From: Rhizobium sp. Root1203
GTDB lineage: Bacteria > Pseudomonadota > Alphaproteobacteria > Rhizobiales > Rhizobiaceae
Reading direction: 5' to 3'
Length of the DNA: 64,000 bases
Assembly: GCF_001424945.1 (NCBI RefSeq)
Contig: NZ_LMCW01000001.1
Coordinates: 280,025-344,024 of the forward strand
In this document: positions 47,610-56,064 of the stretch, piece by piece
Numbering within the stretch: position 1 is the first letter of the stretch
Layout: every line of letters begins with the position of its first letter
Position numbers and translations under genes: made by a program
Notes under the pieces: generated by a model
The model's input: the letters and a program-made list of their open reading frames with translations, nothing else
The model's database searches: none
What the model was told of the DNA's origin: nothing

Positions 47610-49328
47610 ATGGGTGCCGGCTTCGAAAAAGCGGACACATCATCTATGAGTGGCGAATTGCCGGCTGAAGCCAGTCTGCAGACAGCGCTGTTCGACGCGG
47701 TTTGCGAAAGTCTCTCCTCCGCCTTCATTGTCTATGACAAGGCCGATCATATGGTCTTTGCCAGCAGGCAGGTTCTGGACTATTTTCCGATTTCCGCAGC
47801 GATGCTGAAGCCCGGCACACGGCTTCGCGACTTTCTGGGCGCCATCTACGATAGCGGCATCCGCACCCAGTCGACAGGCAGCAAGGGCGCGATCAGCCGC
47901 GAGGATTGGCTGTCTCAGAAGATCGCGTCGCATTGGCGCGAGCGTTTCGAAGCGGTCGAGCGGCACGCCAACGATTGCTGGATACGCTTCCAGAAGCGGC
48001 GCCTCGCGAGCGGATACGGCGTTTGCGTCATCTCGGACATTTCAGAGGACAAGAAGCGCGAGGAACAGTGGCGACTGGACCTCGAACGGGTGCAGTTGAC
48101 GGAAGATATCCTCGACAATCTGCCTTTCCCGCTGTTCGTGAAGGATCGCAATCTGAATTACGTCGCCGTCAATATCGCCTTCTGCGAGAAGTTCCAGACG
48201 ACGGTGGACGAGGTGTTGGGACGCAAGAGCGCCGATCTCTTTTCGCCCGAGATCGCCGCGCGCTTCGAAGAGAGCGATCGCCACGTCCTGGACACCGGAG
48301 AGATGTCGGTCTCGCGTCAGCGGCAGGTTTCCCGCGACGGCTCGGAGCGGGATATTGTCTCCCGCAAGCACCGCATCGGCAAGCCGGGACGCTATTTCCT
48401 CGTCTCGACGATGCAGGATCTGCCCCGCGATGGCGCCGATCTCGATGAATTCGAACTGGCTTCGACGGTCACGACGTCCAGCAGAAGCTCCTACCGGCGC
48501 GCCTATGTTCCCAATGGAAACGGCGAGCGCCGCGAACCGGCTGCGATGGAGGCGATCGTGCCGGAGAATTTCTCCGGCCGGAAGATCGTGGTGGTGACCG
48601 GCGACATCGCCGCTGAGACGGCAGCGCTGAGGACGCTGGCGAAATATGGTTTCGAGGCGTGTTCGGTGCATTGCGAAGACGAACAGGAGCAGTTCCTGGA
48701 GATCGCGACATCGGCCGGAATCTCGCTGGACTTGCTGATCGTCGACAATCAAATGGGAATGCGCTGCCTGGAACTTGCCGAACAGTATGGCATTCCATCA
48801 CTGGTGATGGACGGGTTTCAGCTTGCCAACGAACTGACCTTCCGGATCGCGCGACACTTCAACCGCAGCAATCGAGGCAGCACGGCAGCCAGCATCGACG
48901 CCGCGTGGGAAATAACGACGACCGAAGAGGTGAGGGCGCTGGATGTGCTGGTGGCGGAAGACAACGACATCAACCAGATCGTCTTCTCGCAGATCCTCGA
49001 GGGCCTCGGCTATCGGTATCTGATCGCCGCCAGCGGCGATGAGGCCGTGCGGCTGTGGACCGAGCACAAGCCGCGGATCGTCTTGATGGACATCTCGCTG
49101 CCTGGCTTCAACGGCTTCGAGGCGGCGCGCCTGATCCGGCAGGTCGAGGAAGGCGGACCCTCCAGAACGCCGATCATCGGCGTGCTGACGCAGGCATTCG
49201 AGCGTGACCGAACCGAATGCGCGAACGCCGGAATGGACGACGTGATCATGAAACCCGTCAGCCCGGACATTCTGGAGACGATCTTCCAGAAATATATCGG
49301 CATCGACAGCGCGCAGGCCAGGCTATAG
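47610..49328 (+). CDS. PAS-PAS-receiver protein without kinase core
   Basis: A 572-residue predicted signalling protein. Two PAS-like sensory domains (about 30-145 and 165-272) are joined by a linker to a degenerate receiver-like fold (about 323-420, LLIVDN near 376-381). A canonical receiver follows (about 444-562) with Asp451, phosphoacceptor Asp494 in LMDISLP, Thr527 and Lys548. No HisKA or HATPase domain exists, so it must be phosphorylated by another kinase or phosphorelay. The start is uncertain among several ATG codons; 47610 is chosen. The GGDEF-EAL gene 125 bases downstream could be its output partner. Confidence 0.82.
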   Translation: MGAGFEKADTSSMSGELPAEASLQTALFDAVCESLSSAFIVYDKADHMVFASRQVLDYFPISAAMLKPGTRLRDFLGAIYDSGIRTQSTGSKGAISREDWLSQKIASHWRERFEAVERHANDCWIRFQKRRLASGYGVCVISDISEDKKREEQWRLDLERVQLTEDILDNLPFPLFVKDRNLNYVAVNIAFCEKFQTTVDEVLGRKSADLFSPEIAARFEESDRHVLDTGEMSVSRQRQVSRDGSERDIVSRKHRIGKPGRYFLVSTMQDLPRDGADLDEFELASTVTTSSRSSYRRAYVPNGNGERREPAAMEAIVPENFSGRKIVVVTGDIAAETAALRTLAKYGFEACSVHCEDEQEQFLEIATSAGISLDLLIVDNQMGMRCLELAEQYGIPSLVMDGFQLANELTFRIARHFNRSNRGSTAASIDAAWEITTTEEVRALDVLVAEDNDINQIVFSQILEGLGYRYLIAASGDEAVRLWTEHKPRIVLMDISLPGFNGFEAARLIRQVEEGGPSRTPIIGVLTQAFERDRTECANAGMDDVIMKPVSPDILETIFQKYIGIDSAQARL

Positions 49329-49340
49329 CCGCCAGCGTCA

Positions 49341-49360
49341 ACTCCCAAGATCTTGGGAGT
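49341..49360. promoter_or_regulatory. Perfect 20-bp palindrome
   Basis: ACTCCCAAGATCTTGGGAGT is its own reverse complement. It sits 12 bases after the PAS/receiver gene and 92 bases before the GGDEF-EAL gene. With no T-run it is not a classical terminator; an operator for a dimeric regulator is plausible. Confidence 0.4.
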
Positions 49361-49452
49361 GAACACGGTTCCAATGAGGGTCGTCTAATATCGAATTTTT
49401 AAGACTTGCCCGCCATCCTGCCGGCTATTGGGGAAACTCCTGGGTCTGAGCG

Positions 49453-50808
49453 ATGATGTTGGCTGATATGCCGTTGGTGCCCGTAAGCCAGAATGATCTT
49501 CAGAGGATGGCTTATACGGATTCGCTGACGGGGCTGGGCAACCGCTATCGCATGCGGGACCGCGTGGCGCAGATATCGGCGGAGCGCGCCAGCGACCCGG
49601 CACCCTTCACCGTCGGCATCGCCAATCTCGATTCGTTCAAGCCGATCAACGATCTCTTCGGCTCCAGCGCCGGCGACGAAATTCTCTGCCAGGTGGCCCA
49701 TCGCCTCAAGGCATGCATTCCGGACGGCGCGCTGGTCACCCGCCACGATGGCGATGAATTCGCCTTCGTTCTGCCGCTGATCTTCGAGCGGGCAAGCGCC
49801 GAGAAATTCGGGCAGATGATCCGCGAGGTCCTCTCCGCCCCCTACGATCTCGGCGACCGCAACGTCCGCCTCTCGGCGTCCTTCGGCTTTGCCATCTACC
49901 CCTTTGCCGGCGAAGAGTTCGAGGAACTGACAAAGAGCGCGGAGACCGCGCTCTACCGTTCCAAGCGCCGCGGTCGAAGCCAGATCACGGTCTATTCGCG
50001 CGAGATCGCCCAGGAAATGAAACGAGCGACGCAGCTTGAGCAGGCGCTTCGAAACGCCATCATTTCCGATGCGATCGACGTGCATTTCCAGCCGATCGTC
50101 TCGCTCGCCAACAGCCAGGTCGTGGGCTTCGAAGCTCTGGCCCGCTGGAACGATCCCGACCTCGGCTTCGTTTCTCCCGGTGTCTTCGTGCCCCTTGCCG
50201 AAGAGCGCGGCTTCATCGACGCGCTCTCCGAGGCCCTGTTGCGCAAGGCGGCGGAAGCTGCCCTCTCCTGGCCGCGCGAGCTCTTCCTCTCCTTCAATCT
50301 CTCCTCGGCCCAGTTGATGGATCCGGGCACGAGCGGCAGCGTGCTCTCCATTCTCGGCCGTGTCGGGTTCGATCCCCATCGCCTCGAGCTCGAGATCACC
50401 GAAACCGCAGTCATGGGCTCGGCCGATACGGCCAACCGCATCATTGCCGACCTGCGTCAGGCGGGCGTCCGCATTTCGCTCGACGATTTCGGAACCGGAC
50501 AGTCCAGCCTCGGGCGCCTGCGCGATTTCATGTTCGACAAGATCAAGATCGATCGGGCCTTCGTCTCGCGCATCAATTCGGACCGCGCCTCCGAACACAT
50601 CATCAAGGCAATCTTGACGATGTGCGAGGGCCTCGATCTCGAAGTCGTGGCGGAAGGCATCGAGGATTACGCCGAGGCGACAAAGCTGCGCATGCTCGGC
50701 TGCGGCATGGGCCAGGGTTACCATTTCGGCAAACCCGCCGACAGCATCGCGACATTGCGCTTCCTGCATGAGAATTATTACGACGCCGGCGAGCGGGCCA
50801 TCGCATAA
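49453..50808 (+). CDS. GGDEF-EAL protein, probable c-di-GMP phosphodiesterase
   Basis: A 451-residue cytosolic protein: GGDEF domain (about 15-185), EAL domain (about 195-445). The GGDEF signature reads DGDEF (99-103), first Gly replaced, so cyclase activity is questionable. The EAL domain looks catalytically complete: FEALARW (EAL at 227-229), NLSSAQ, ELEITE, DDFGTG, DKIKID, VAEGIE and GQGYHFGKP. No transmembrane helix or sensory domain is attached. Input may come from the PAS/receiver protein upstream. Confidence 0.9.
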   Translation: MMLADMPLVPVSQNDLQRMAYTDSLTGLGNRYRMRDRVAQISAERASDPAPFTVGIANLDSFKPINDLFGSSAGDEILCQVAHRLKACIPDGALVTRHDGDEFAFVLPLIFERASAEKFGQMIREVLSAPYDLGDRNVRLSASFGFAIYPFAGEEFEELTKSAETALYRSKRRGRSQITVYSREIAQEMKRATQLEQALRNAIISDAIDVHFQPIVSLANSQVVGFEALARWNDPDLGFVSPGVFVPLAEERGFIDALSEALLRKAAEAALSWPRELFLSFNLSSAQLMDPGTSGSVLSILGRVGFDPHRLELEITETAVMGSADTANRIIADLRQAGVRISLDDFGTGQSSLGRLRDFMFDKIKIDRAFVSRINSDRASEHIIKAILTMCEGLDLEVVAEGIEDYAEATKLRMLGCGMGQGYHFGKPADSIATLRFLHENYYDAGERAIA

Positions 50809-50811
50809 ATG

Positions 50812-50839
50812 CCGATAGCGCCCTTTCGGACGCTATCGG
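50812..50839. terminator. Hairpin between convergent GGDEF-EAL and PRC-barrel genes
   Basis: CCGATAGCG (50812-50820) pairs with CGCTATCGG (50831-50839), 10-base loop. It lies right after the GGDEF-EAL stop and 40 bases from the PRC gene stop. It lacks a strong T-run, so it is a probable but weak bidirectional terminator. Confidence 0.55.
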
Positions 50840-50879
50840 TTACGCGGTACTTACTGCGCAGTATTCGAACGCAGCATTC

Positions 50880-51494
50880 CTATTTGTTGGTGGTGGAACC
50901 GGTTGCAGTGGTGTCCATCGCGCCAGGTGCCGGTGCCTTTTCGGCCGACAGCATCTGCAGCGTCTTGAACTCGGGAGCCGCCTTCAGCGATTCCGCCGTT
51001 TCCGAGGTTGTCAGCTTGACGCTGCCATCCTGCGTGTTCTGAGCGATGGTAACCTTTTCCATCGGAACGGCGACGTTCTTTTCGCCGATGCCAAGGAAGC
51101 CGCCGACGCCGATCACGGCAGCGACGATGCCGCCATCCTTCTTCATGATCAGGTCGTTGACGCTACCGATGCTTTCGTTCTGGCCGTTATAGACCGACTG
51201 ACCGATATAGGTGTTCGCGCTGACCTGGTCGGCCGACTGTTCCGTCAGATAGGTGCCCGCGCCGGCCTGCGCGGTATCGGTCGTTGCTGCCGGGGCAGGA
51301 GCCTGGGCCGCGTCACCTGCCGGAGCCATTGCATCCGGTGCCTTCGGCGGTGCAGCCGGGTCGACCGGGGAAGCCTGTGTTGCCGGAGCGCCCGGCGTTG
51401 CCGGCTGGGTTGCACTCTGCGAGAATGCTGCCGGTGCGAAGGCCGTGGCAAACAATGCGCCAGCGGCAACGGTGGTCAAAAGTTTGCGTGTCAT
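50880..51494 (-). CDS. Secreted PRC-barrel domain protein
   Basis: A 204-residue exported protein. Signal peptide at 1-25, an Ala/Pro-rich linker (about 26-80), then a PRC-barrel domain (about 90-165) around YIGQSVYNGQNESIGSVNDL and VAAVIGVGGFLGIGEKNVAV. Proteins of this build are common in rhizobial periplasm and often stress-induced; the exact role is unknown. Confidence 0.88.
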   Translation of the reverse strand: MTRKLLTTVAAGALFATAFAPAAFSQSATQPATPGAPATQASPVDPAAPPKAPDAMAPAGDAAQAPAPAATTDTAQAGAGTYLTEQSADQVSANTYIGQSVYNGQNESIGSVNDLIMKKDGGIVAAVIGVGGFLGIGEKNVAVPMEKVTIAQNTQDGSVKLTTSETAESLKAAPEFKTLQMLSAEKAPAPGAMDTTATGSTTNK

Positions 51495-51684
51495 TTCGTA
51501 CCTACCTTTACGTTCCTGGGTGACCTCTAGCCTGGCACCATTAACGAGCGTGATGACCTGGCCGGTTCCCTATTGAAATGAATGGGTTGGCTATTGGTTC
51601 CGAGAAAAATTCACGGAAAAGCGCACAATATCAGAGGAACTTTGCGGAAGACCGGTTTCTGGAGGAGATGCCTCTCGGTCAAAG

Positions 51685-51715
51685 AAAAAGGGCGCCGCCA
51701 GCCGCGACGCCCTTT
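51685..51715 (-). terminator. Rho-independent terminator of the sugar-acid operon
   Basis: AAAGGGCG (51687-51694) pairs with CGCCCTTT (51708-51715), 13-base loop. The A-run 51685-51689 gives a T-run on the minus strand. It lies 24 bases past the stop of the SMP-30 gene. Confidence 0.8.
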
Positions 51716-51738
51716 CCAAACGCTCTGGAATACCTGCG

Positions 51739-52626
51739 TCAGAGAACGTAGGCCGGGTCGAAAATTCCCCTCACGGTGACGCCGAGTTCGAGAAGCGCGC
51801 CAGCTTCAGGTTGTGTCGCGCGCGCCTGATCGTCCAGTCCTTCCCAGGCCGTGGTCACGGCAATCCGGTCGGCGTTCGGACCGATAAAGGCAGGGCAGGA
51901 GGGCTGTGCGGTCGGGACCTTGTAGCGGGCGATGCGCAGGCCGTCGGGGCTGTAGCGATCGACCGAACCGCCTCCCCAGCGGGCATTCCAGATATAGCCG
52001 TCGGCGTCGACCACCGAGCCGTCGATGCCGCCTTCTTCTTCCATGCTGTCGACCAGGACGATCGGCTCGCCGGCCGGAAGCCCGGTCGCGGGATCGACCA
52101 TCACGCGCATGAGACGGCTGAGCCTGGTATCGGTGTAATAACCGATCGAACCATCCGGCGAAAAGCAGATCGAATTCGGAATGCTGATCGCGCTGAAGAT
52201 CTTCGTCACCTTGCCGCGCGCAACATGGTAGATCGCGCCGGCATGCGTTTCGGCGCGCTTGCTCATCGTACCGACCCACAGCGCACCGGAGGGGTGCGTA
52301 CGGCCGTCGTTCGAACGGTTTTCCGGCCGGTCGTTTTCGAGCGCGGCATGGAACGTCAGGTTGCCACTTTTCGTGTCACGTACGAAAAGTCCCTGTTCGG
52401 TCGCCAGCAACTGCCGATCGGCGTCGATGCGCGCCAGCACGCTCGCCATGGCAGGCAGAGCGTGGACGTTCTTTTTCTGCGTGGAAAGATTGAGCTCGTG
52501 CAATTCCTTGCCGAGAATATTGAACCACCAGACGGTATTGGTATCGGGATCGTAGGTCGGCCCTTCGCCGAGCACCGAATTGGTGCTGCAAAGTGTCTTG
52601 CCGTCGAACTCATGGATTTCAGTCAT
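51739..52626 (-). CDS. SMP-30/gluconolactonase-family lactonase
   Basis: A 295-residue six-bladed beta-propeller lactonase. Metal-binding positions are visible: the Glu in VLGEGPTYD, the Asn in RSNDGRTHPSGALWVGTM and the Asp in GIDGSVVDADG. As the last gene of an operon with galactonate-type enzymes it probably opens a sugar lactone such as galactono-1,4-lactone. Start ATG at 52626, 5 bases after dgoA. Confidence 0.9.
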   Translation of the reverse strand: MTEIHEFDGKTLCSTNSVLGEGPTYDPDTNTVWWFNILGKELHELNLSTQKKNVHALPAMASVLARIDADRQLLATEQGLFVRDTKSGNLTFHAALENDRPENRSNDGRTHPSGALWVGTMSKRAETHAGAIYHVARGKVTKIFSAISIPNSICFSPDGSIGYYTDTRLSRLMRVMVDPATGLPAGEPIVLVDSMEEEGGIDGSVVDADGYIWNARWGGGSVDRYSPDGLRIARYKVPTAQPSCPAFIGPNADRIAVTTAWEGLDDQARATQPEAGALLELGVTVRGIFDPAYVL

Positions 52627-52631
52627 ACGCC

Positions 52632-53264
52632 TCAAGCTCCTACCGCTGCGTCGTAGGCGTAAATGGTGGCCTTGGCGCGCTCGGCAACCTCTGCGGCAGT
52701 CATTCCGGGTTTGTAGATGCTGGTCCCAAGGCCGAAGGCCATGATGCCGGCATTGGTATAATCCGCAAAATTCTTGTCCGATACGCCGCCGACGGCAGCA
52801 ATCGTCAGTTCCGGCGGCAGGATCGCGCGGATCGCATTGATGCCGGATGGACCGAGCACGCTGGCCGGGAAGAATTTCAGTCCGGTGGCGCCTGCGCGGG
52901 CAGCGGACAGCGCTTCCGTCGGCGTGAACACGCCGGGCATGGTGACCATGCCGTAGCCGCGGGCGCGGATGATAACGTCGGGCTCGACGTTCGGCGTGAC
53001 CAGCAGCTTGCCGCCGGCCGAATGCAGGCTATCGACGGCTTCCGTCGTCAGCACGGTGCCGGCGCCGATCAGGCAATCAGCCGGGGCCATCCTCGCCGCG
53101 ATCTCGATCGACTTGAACGGCTCAGGCGAGTTCAGCGGAATCTCGATCGCCGTCAGGCCGTTTTCGATCAGCGCTCCGACAACGCCTTCTGTCTCTTCCG
53201 GCTTGATGCCGCGAAGAATGGCAATCAGGGGACGCTTCATGGTGGGGAAGGGGATACGGTTCAT
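52632..53264 (-). CDS. dgoA: 2-dehydro-3-deoxy-6-phosphogalactonate aldolase
   Basis: A 210-residue class I aldolase of the KDPG/KDPGal family that yields pyruvate and glyceraldehyde 3-phosphate. The Schiff-base Lys is Lys130 (TGLKFFPA) and the catalytic Glu is Glu41 (IEIPLNSP). PLIAILRGI at the N-terminus is typical. Assignment to the galactonate rather than gluconate version rests on the adjoining dgoK. Confidence 0.92.
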   Translation of the reverse strand: MNRIPFPTMKRPLIAILRGIKPEETEGVVGALIENGLTAIEIPLNSPEPFKSIEIAARMAPADCLIGAGTVLTTEAVDSLHSAGGKLLVTPNVEPDVIIRARGYGMVTMPGVFTPTEALSAARAGATGLKFFPASVLGPSGINAIRAILPPELTIAAVGGVSDKNFADYTNAGIMAFGLGTSIYKPGMTAAEVAERAKATIYAYDAAVGA

Positions 53265-53279
53265 CGCTCTTTCGCTTTC

Positions 53280-54197
53280 TCAATTCGGCCAGATGGCATT
53301 GGCGGCTGCCGCAAGGCCACGGCGCACCGCGGTATCGGCATCAATGGTTGTGTAGGACAGAGATAGTGTCTTGAAGGCCGTTTCATAAAGGCCCTGCAGC
53401 CTGCCCGATGCGACAAGGCTGATGCTGACGCCCTTGCCGGCCTCCGAAAGCCCGCCGGCGATCTCGATGCCGATCAGGGTGCCGGAAATTCGCGCTTGCG
53501 CGCCGGTGGCCGTCAGTCCGTGCAACAGCTGTCCCGAGCGGGCGGTGAAGAACAGGTTGGTCGCCATGGCGGGGCGTTCGAAGGCGGCGCGGACCGCGTC
53601 TTCGAACGCGGTCGTGTCCGCCGGCAACTGGTCAGCGCCTGCCACGGCATGCGCCAGGATCGTGTGCTTGCTGATCGCGTCGAAAAGTTCGCCGGTCATG
53701 AAGCTTGAAAAGCCCGTGACGTTGCCGTCGGTCACGTGCACCCATTTCGAATGCGTTCCCGGCATGCAGACGGCCTGCGATCCCTTGCTGCCGGAGCCGA
53801 GCGCACCGAGAAGCTGGGTTTCCTCGCCGCGCATGACGTCGGGCATTGCCTTGGCACGCTGGGCGAGGCCAGGCAGAATGCGCACATCCCGGCTCTGGCC
53901 GGGAACGGCGACGGCGCCGGTGAGAATGGCGGACAGCGAGGTCGGCACATCGATATATCCGGCCTCGACCCAACCCTGTTTGGCGCCGGCCATCCCGCAG
54001 ACGATCACCGGTGTGGTGTCCGGCGCGGCGACCTTTGCAAGATGCGTTGCGAGAACGGCGGGAAACCCTGTCCTGGCCGCCGTCGTCATGCCTTCGTCGC
54101 TCCGGCTTTCGCCAAGGATGCTGCCGTCTGCGCCGATCAGCCACAGCCGGAAGCTGCTCGTGCCCCAATCGACCGCAACATAAGCGGGGTTTGCCAT
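53280..54197 (-). CDS. dgoK: 2-dehydro-3-deoxygalactonokinase
   Basis: A 305-residue sugar-acid kinase (DgoK family) that phosphorylates KDGal at position 6. Visible: the N-terminal phosphate motif AVDWGTSSFRLWL (about 8-20), MAGAKQGWVEAGY, and CMPGTHSKWV (near 146). Start ATG at 54197 overlaps the SDR gene stop by one base (TGATG). The pathway partner dgoA follows after 15 bases. Confidence 0.93.
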   Translation of the reverse strand: MANPAYVAVDWGTSSFRLWLIGADGSILGESRSDEGMTTAARTGFPAVLATHLAKVAAPDTTPVIVCGMAGAKQGWVEAGYIDVPTSLSAILTGAVAVPGQSRDVRILPGLAQRAKAMPDVMRGEETQLLGALGSGSKGSQAVCMPGTHSKWVHVTDGNVTGFSSFMTGELFDAISKHTILAHAVAGADQLPADTTAFEDAVRAAFERPAMATNLFFTARSGQLLHGLTATGAQARISGTLIGIEIAGGLSEAGKGVSISLVASGRLQGLYETAFKTLSLSYTTIDADTAVRRGLAAAANAIWPN

Positions 54198-54967
54198 CAG
54201 AAAATGCCTCCATCGACGATAAGGGACTGCGCAGTCACCGCGGACGCACAGTCGGATGCTAGAAACAGGCAGGGGCCGACGATTGCATCGGCATGCAGGA
54301 CCTTCTTGATACACTGGCGCTCGACGGTCCGCGCGATACCTTCGTCGGTCAGCCAGAGCTTCATCTGGCGATCGGTGACGATCATTCCCGGAAGGATGCA
54401 GTTGACGCGGATATTGTCCGGCCCGAGCTTGCCGGCCAGGCTCTTCGTCAGCCCGATCACGCCCGCCTTCGCTGCCGAATAGCCAGGGAACTCAGGCATG
54501 TTCAGGAGAAATGCGATCGACGACATATTGATAATCGCGCCGCCGCCCGCCGCCCGCATCGATGGGGCGACCGCCTGGGCTGCGAAGAAGACATGGCGCA
54601 GATTGGTCGCCTGGTTGTCGTCCCAGTACTCTTCCGTCACCGTCTCGAAATCGTGGCGGTCGTCGCGCGCTGCATTGTTGACGAGCACGCCGATCGGACC
54701 GGAATGGGCGACGATCGCCTCGACTGCGCCGCGCACGGCGCCGATGTCGCGCAGGTCCGCTTTGTGAAACCGCACGGGATGCAGGCTGTCGCGGGAAAGC
54801 CGGTCGGCGAGCGCCCGGCTTTCCGTTTCGGCGATATCGATGAAGGAAACCTTGGCGCCTTGTGTGGCGAAACCCTCGACAATCGCTGCGCCGATGCCGG
54901 AGCCGCCACCCGTTACCAGCACGCTGCGATCCCGGAATTCCGGAAAAGATGCACTCAAGCTCGTCAC
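54197..54967 (-). CDS. SDR-family dehydrogenase, probable galactose 1-dehydrogenase
   Basis: A 256-residue NAD(P)-dependent short-chain dehydrogenase. The cofactor motif is VTGGGSGIG (about 16-24), NNAA follows, and the catalytic Ser and Tyr-x3-Lys lie in MSSIAF and YSAAK. A GTG start at 54967 is chosen because GGGAGG lies 5 bases upstream; ATG codons further out would lack a ribosome site and run into the operator. As first gene of the operon it likely oxidises D-galactose or a similar sugar to the lactone. Confidence 0.85.
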   Translation of the reverse strand: MTSLSASFPEFRDRSVLVTGGGSGIGAAIVEGFATQGAKVSFIDIAETESRALADRLSRDSLHPVRFHKADLRDIGAVRGAVEAIVAHSGPIGVLVNNAARDDRHDFETVTEEYWDDNQATNLRHVFFAAQAVAPSMRAAGGGAIINMSSIAFLLNMPEFPGYSAAKAGVIGLTKSLAGKLGPDNIRVNCILPGMIVTDRQMKLWLTDEGIARTVERQCIKKVLHADAIVGPCLFLASDCASAVTAQSLIVDGGIF

Positions 54968-54990
54968 CGTTTCCTCCCGGGGGGGCAGAA

Positions 54991-55026
54991 GTTCCATTAT
55001 GTGGAACCGAATTTGACTATGTGGAA
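54991..55026. promoter_or_regulatory. Probable IclR-type operator
   Basis: GTTCCA (54991-54996), 5-base spacer and TGGAAC (55002-55007) form a perfect inverted repeat of the IclR-family TTCCA/TGGAA type. The half site TATGTGGAA at 54998-55006 recurs at 55018-55026, 20 bases later, about two helical turns. The site lies in the 103-base region between the SDR operon and the IclR gene. Confidence 0.6.
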
Positions 55027-55070
55027 TTATCGGATTACGGTGCACCTCCTGTCAAGGCATCGGAACATTT

Positions 55071-55865
55071 ATGATCGACGGAAGCAACGAAATGACGCAG
55101 CAGCGGGAGACGGGCACCCTCGGCAAGCTGATGGTGCTTCTCGATCTCGTGACGCACGCAGACCGGCCGCTGCGCTTCACCGACATCCTGGCCGCTGGCG
55201 AACAGCCCCGCGGCACGCTCCATCGTCAGCTCGGCCACCTTGTCGAGGAAGGGCTTCTGGAGATTGATGGCGATGGCCGTTATTCCCCCGGCCTGCGCCT
55301 TCTCGAGCTTGCATCGCGCAGCTGGGCTCGCAACGAATTCAGATTGATCGCCGAGCCGCATCTGAATGCCCTCCAGCAACTGACGGGCGAAACCGTGCAT
55401 CTCGGCGTTCTTCGTGGCGCATCGGTCATCTATCTCGACAAGGTGGAGGGCCGCCAGCCGGTCAGGATGTACTCGCAGATCGGCAACGCTTCGCCGGTCT
55501 ATTGTACCGGCGTCGGCAAGGCAGCGCTGTCGGTATTGCCGGACGAGCGCTTGAACGCGCTGATCGCCGAAGTGGCGTTTCAGCGGTTCACGCCGAATAC
55601 CCGAACGGCCGAAATGCTGCTGGCGGAGATGGAGGAGATCAGGAGCACCGGCGCCGCATTCGATCGCGAGGAGCACGAAGTCGGAATTCGCTGTGTCGCA
55701 GCGCCGATCTGGTCGGAAGACCTGTCCTTCGTCGGGGGCGTCTCCGTCACCGGCCCGGCCTATCGGCTGACGATGGAGCGGCTGAACGAGTGGGCCGATC
55801 CTGTCCGGCAGACGGCCGCAAGGATCATGAGCGGCATGCGCAGCGGGCTCGGCCCGCGCCGCTGA
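55071..55865 (+). CDS. IclR-family transcriptional regulator
   Basis: A 264-residue regulator. N-terminal winged HTH (about 15-75) with GTLHRQLGHLVEEGLL; C-terminal IclR effector domain (about 90-255) with YCTGVGKAAL and GIRCVAAPIW. Divergent from the galactonate-type operon, which it probably represses until a sugar-acid intermediate is present. Two starts are possible: ATG 55071, or ATG 55092, which has GGAAG seven bases upstream. Confidence 0.92.
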   Translation: MIDGSNEMTQQRETGTLGKLMVLLDLVTHADRPLRFTDILAAGEQPRGTLHRQLGHLVEEGLLEIDGDGRYSPGLRLLELASRSWARNEFRLIAEPHLNALQQLTGETVHLGVLRGASVIYLDKVEGRQPVRMYSQIGNASPVYCTGVGKAALSVLPDERLNALIAEVAFQRFTPNTRTAEMLLAEMEEIRSTGAAFDREEHEVGIRCVAAPIWSEDLSFVGGVSVTGPAYRLTMERLNEWADPVRQTAARIMSGMRSGLGPRR

Positions 55866-55916
55866 GCGGCATTGCCATCATTTGCCCCAAAATAAGAGTA
55901 TTCTGATATTGTAGTT

Positions 55917-55949
55917 TTGTGACGAATCATCACAATTGACGGTTGTCAA
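55917..55949. promoter_or_regulatory. Two adjoining dyads upstream of the LuxR-type gene
   Basis: TTGTGA-N7-TCACAA (55917-55935) is followed directly by TTGAC-N4-GTCAA (55936-55949), both perfect inverted repeats. They lie 115-150 bases before the chosen luxR start. They may be autoregulatory or CRP/FNR-like sites; the N7 spacing is not canonical for CRP. Confidence 0.45.
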
Positions 55950-56064
55950 TCCCCCGTACTGGGGTGTATCTGCCGTCCGCTTGCGGCCGGAGATGCATCC
56001 GCAGACGAAGATACAGCGTACCGGCCCCTTAGCAATCCCCGAGAAACCTGAGTTAAATGTACCA

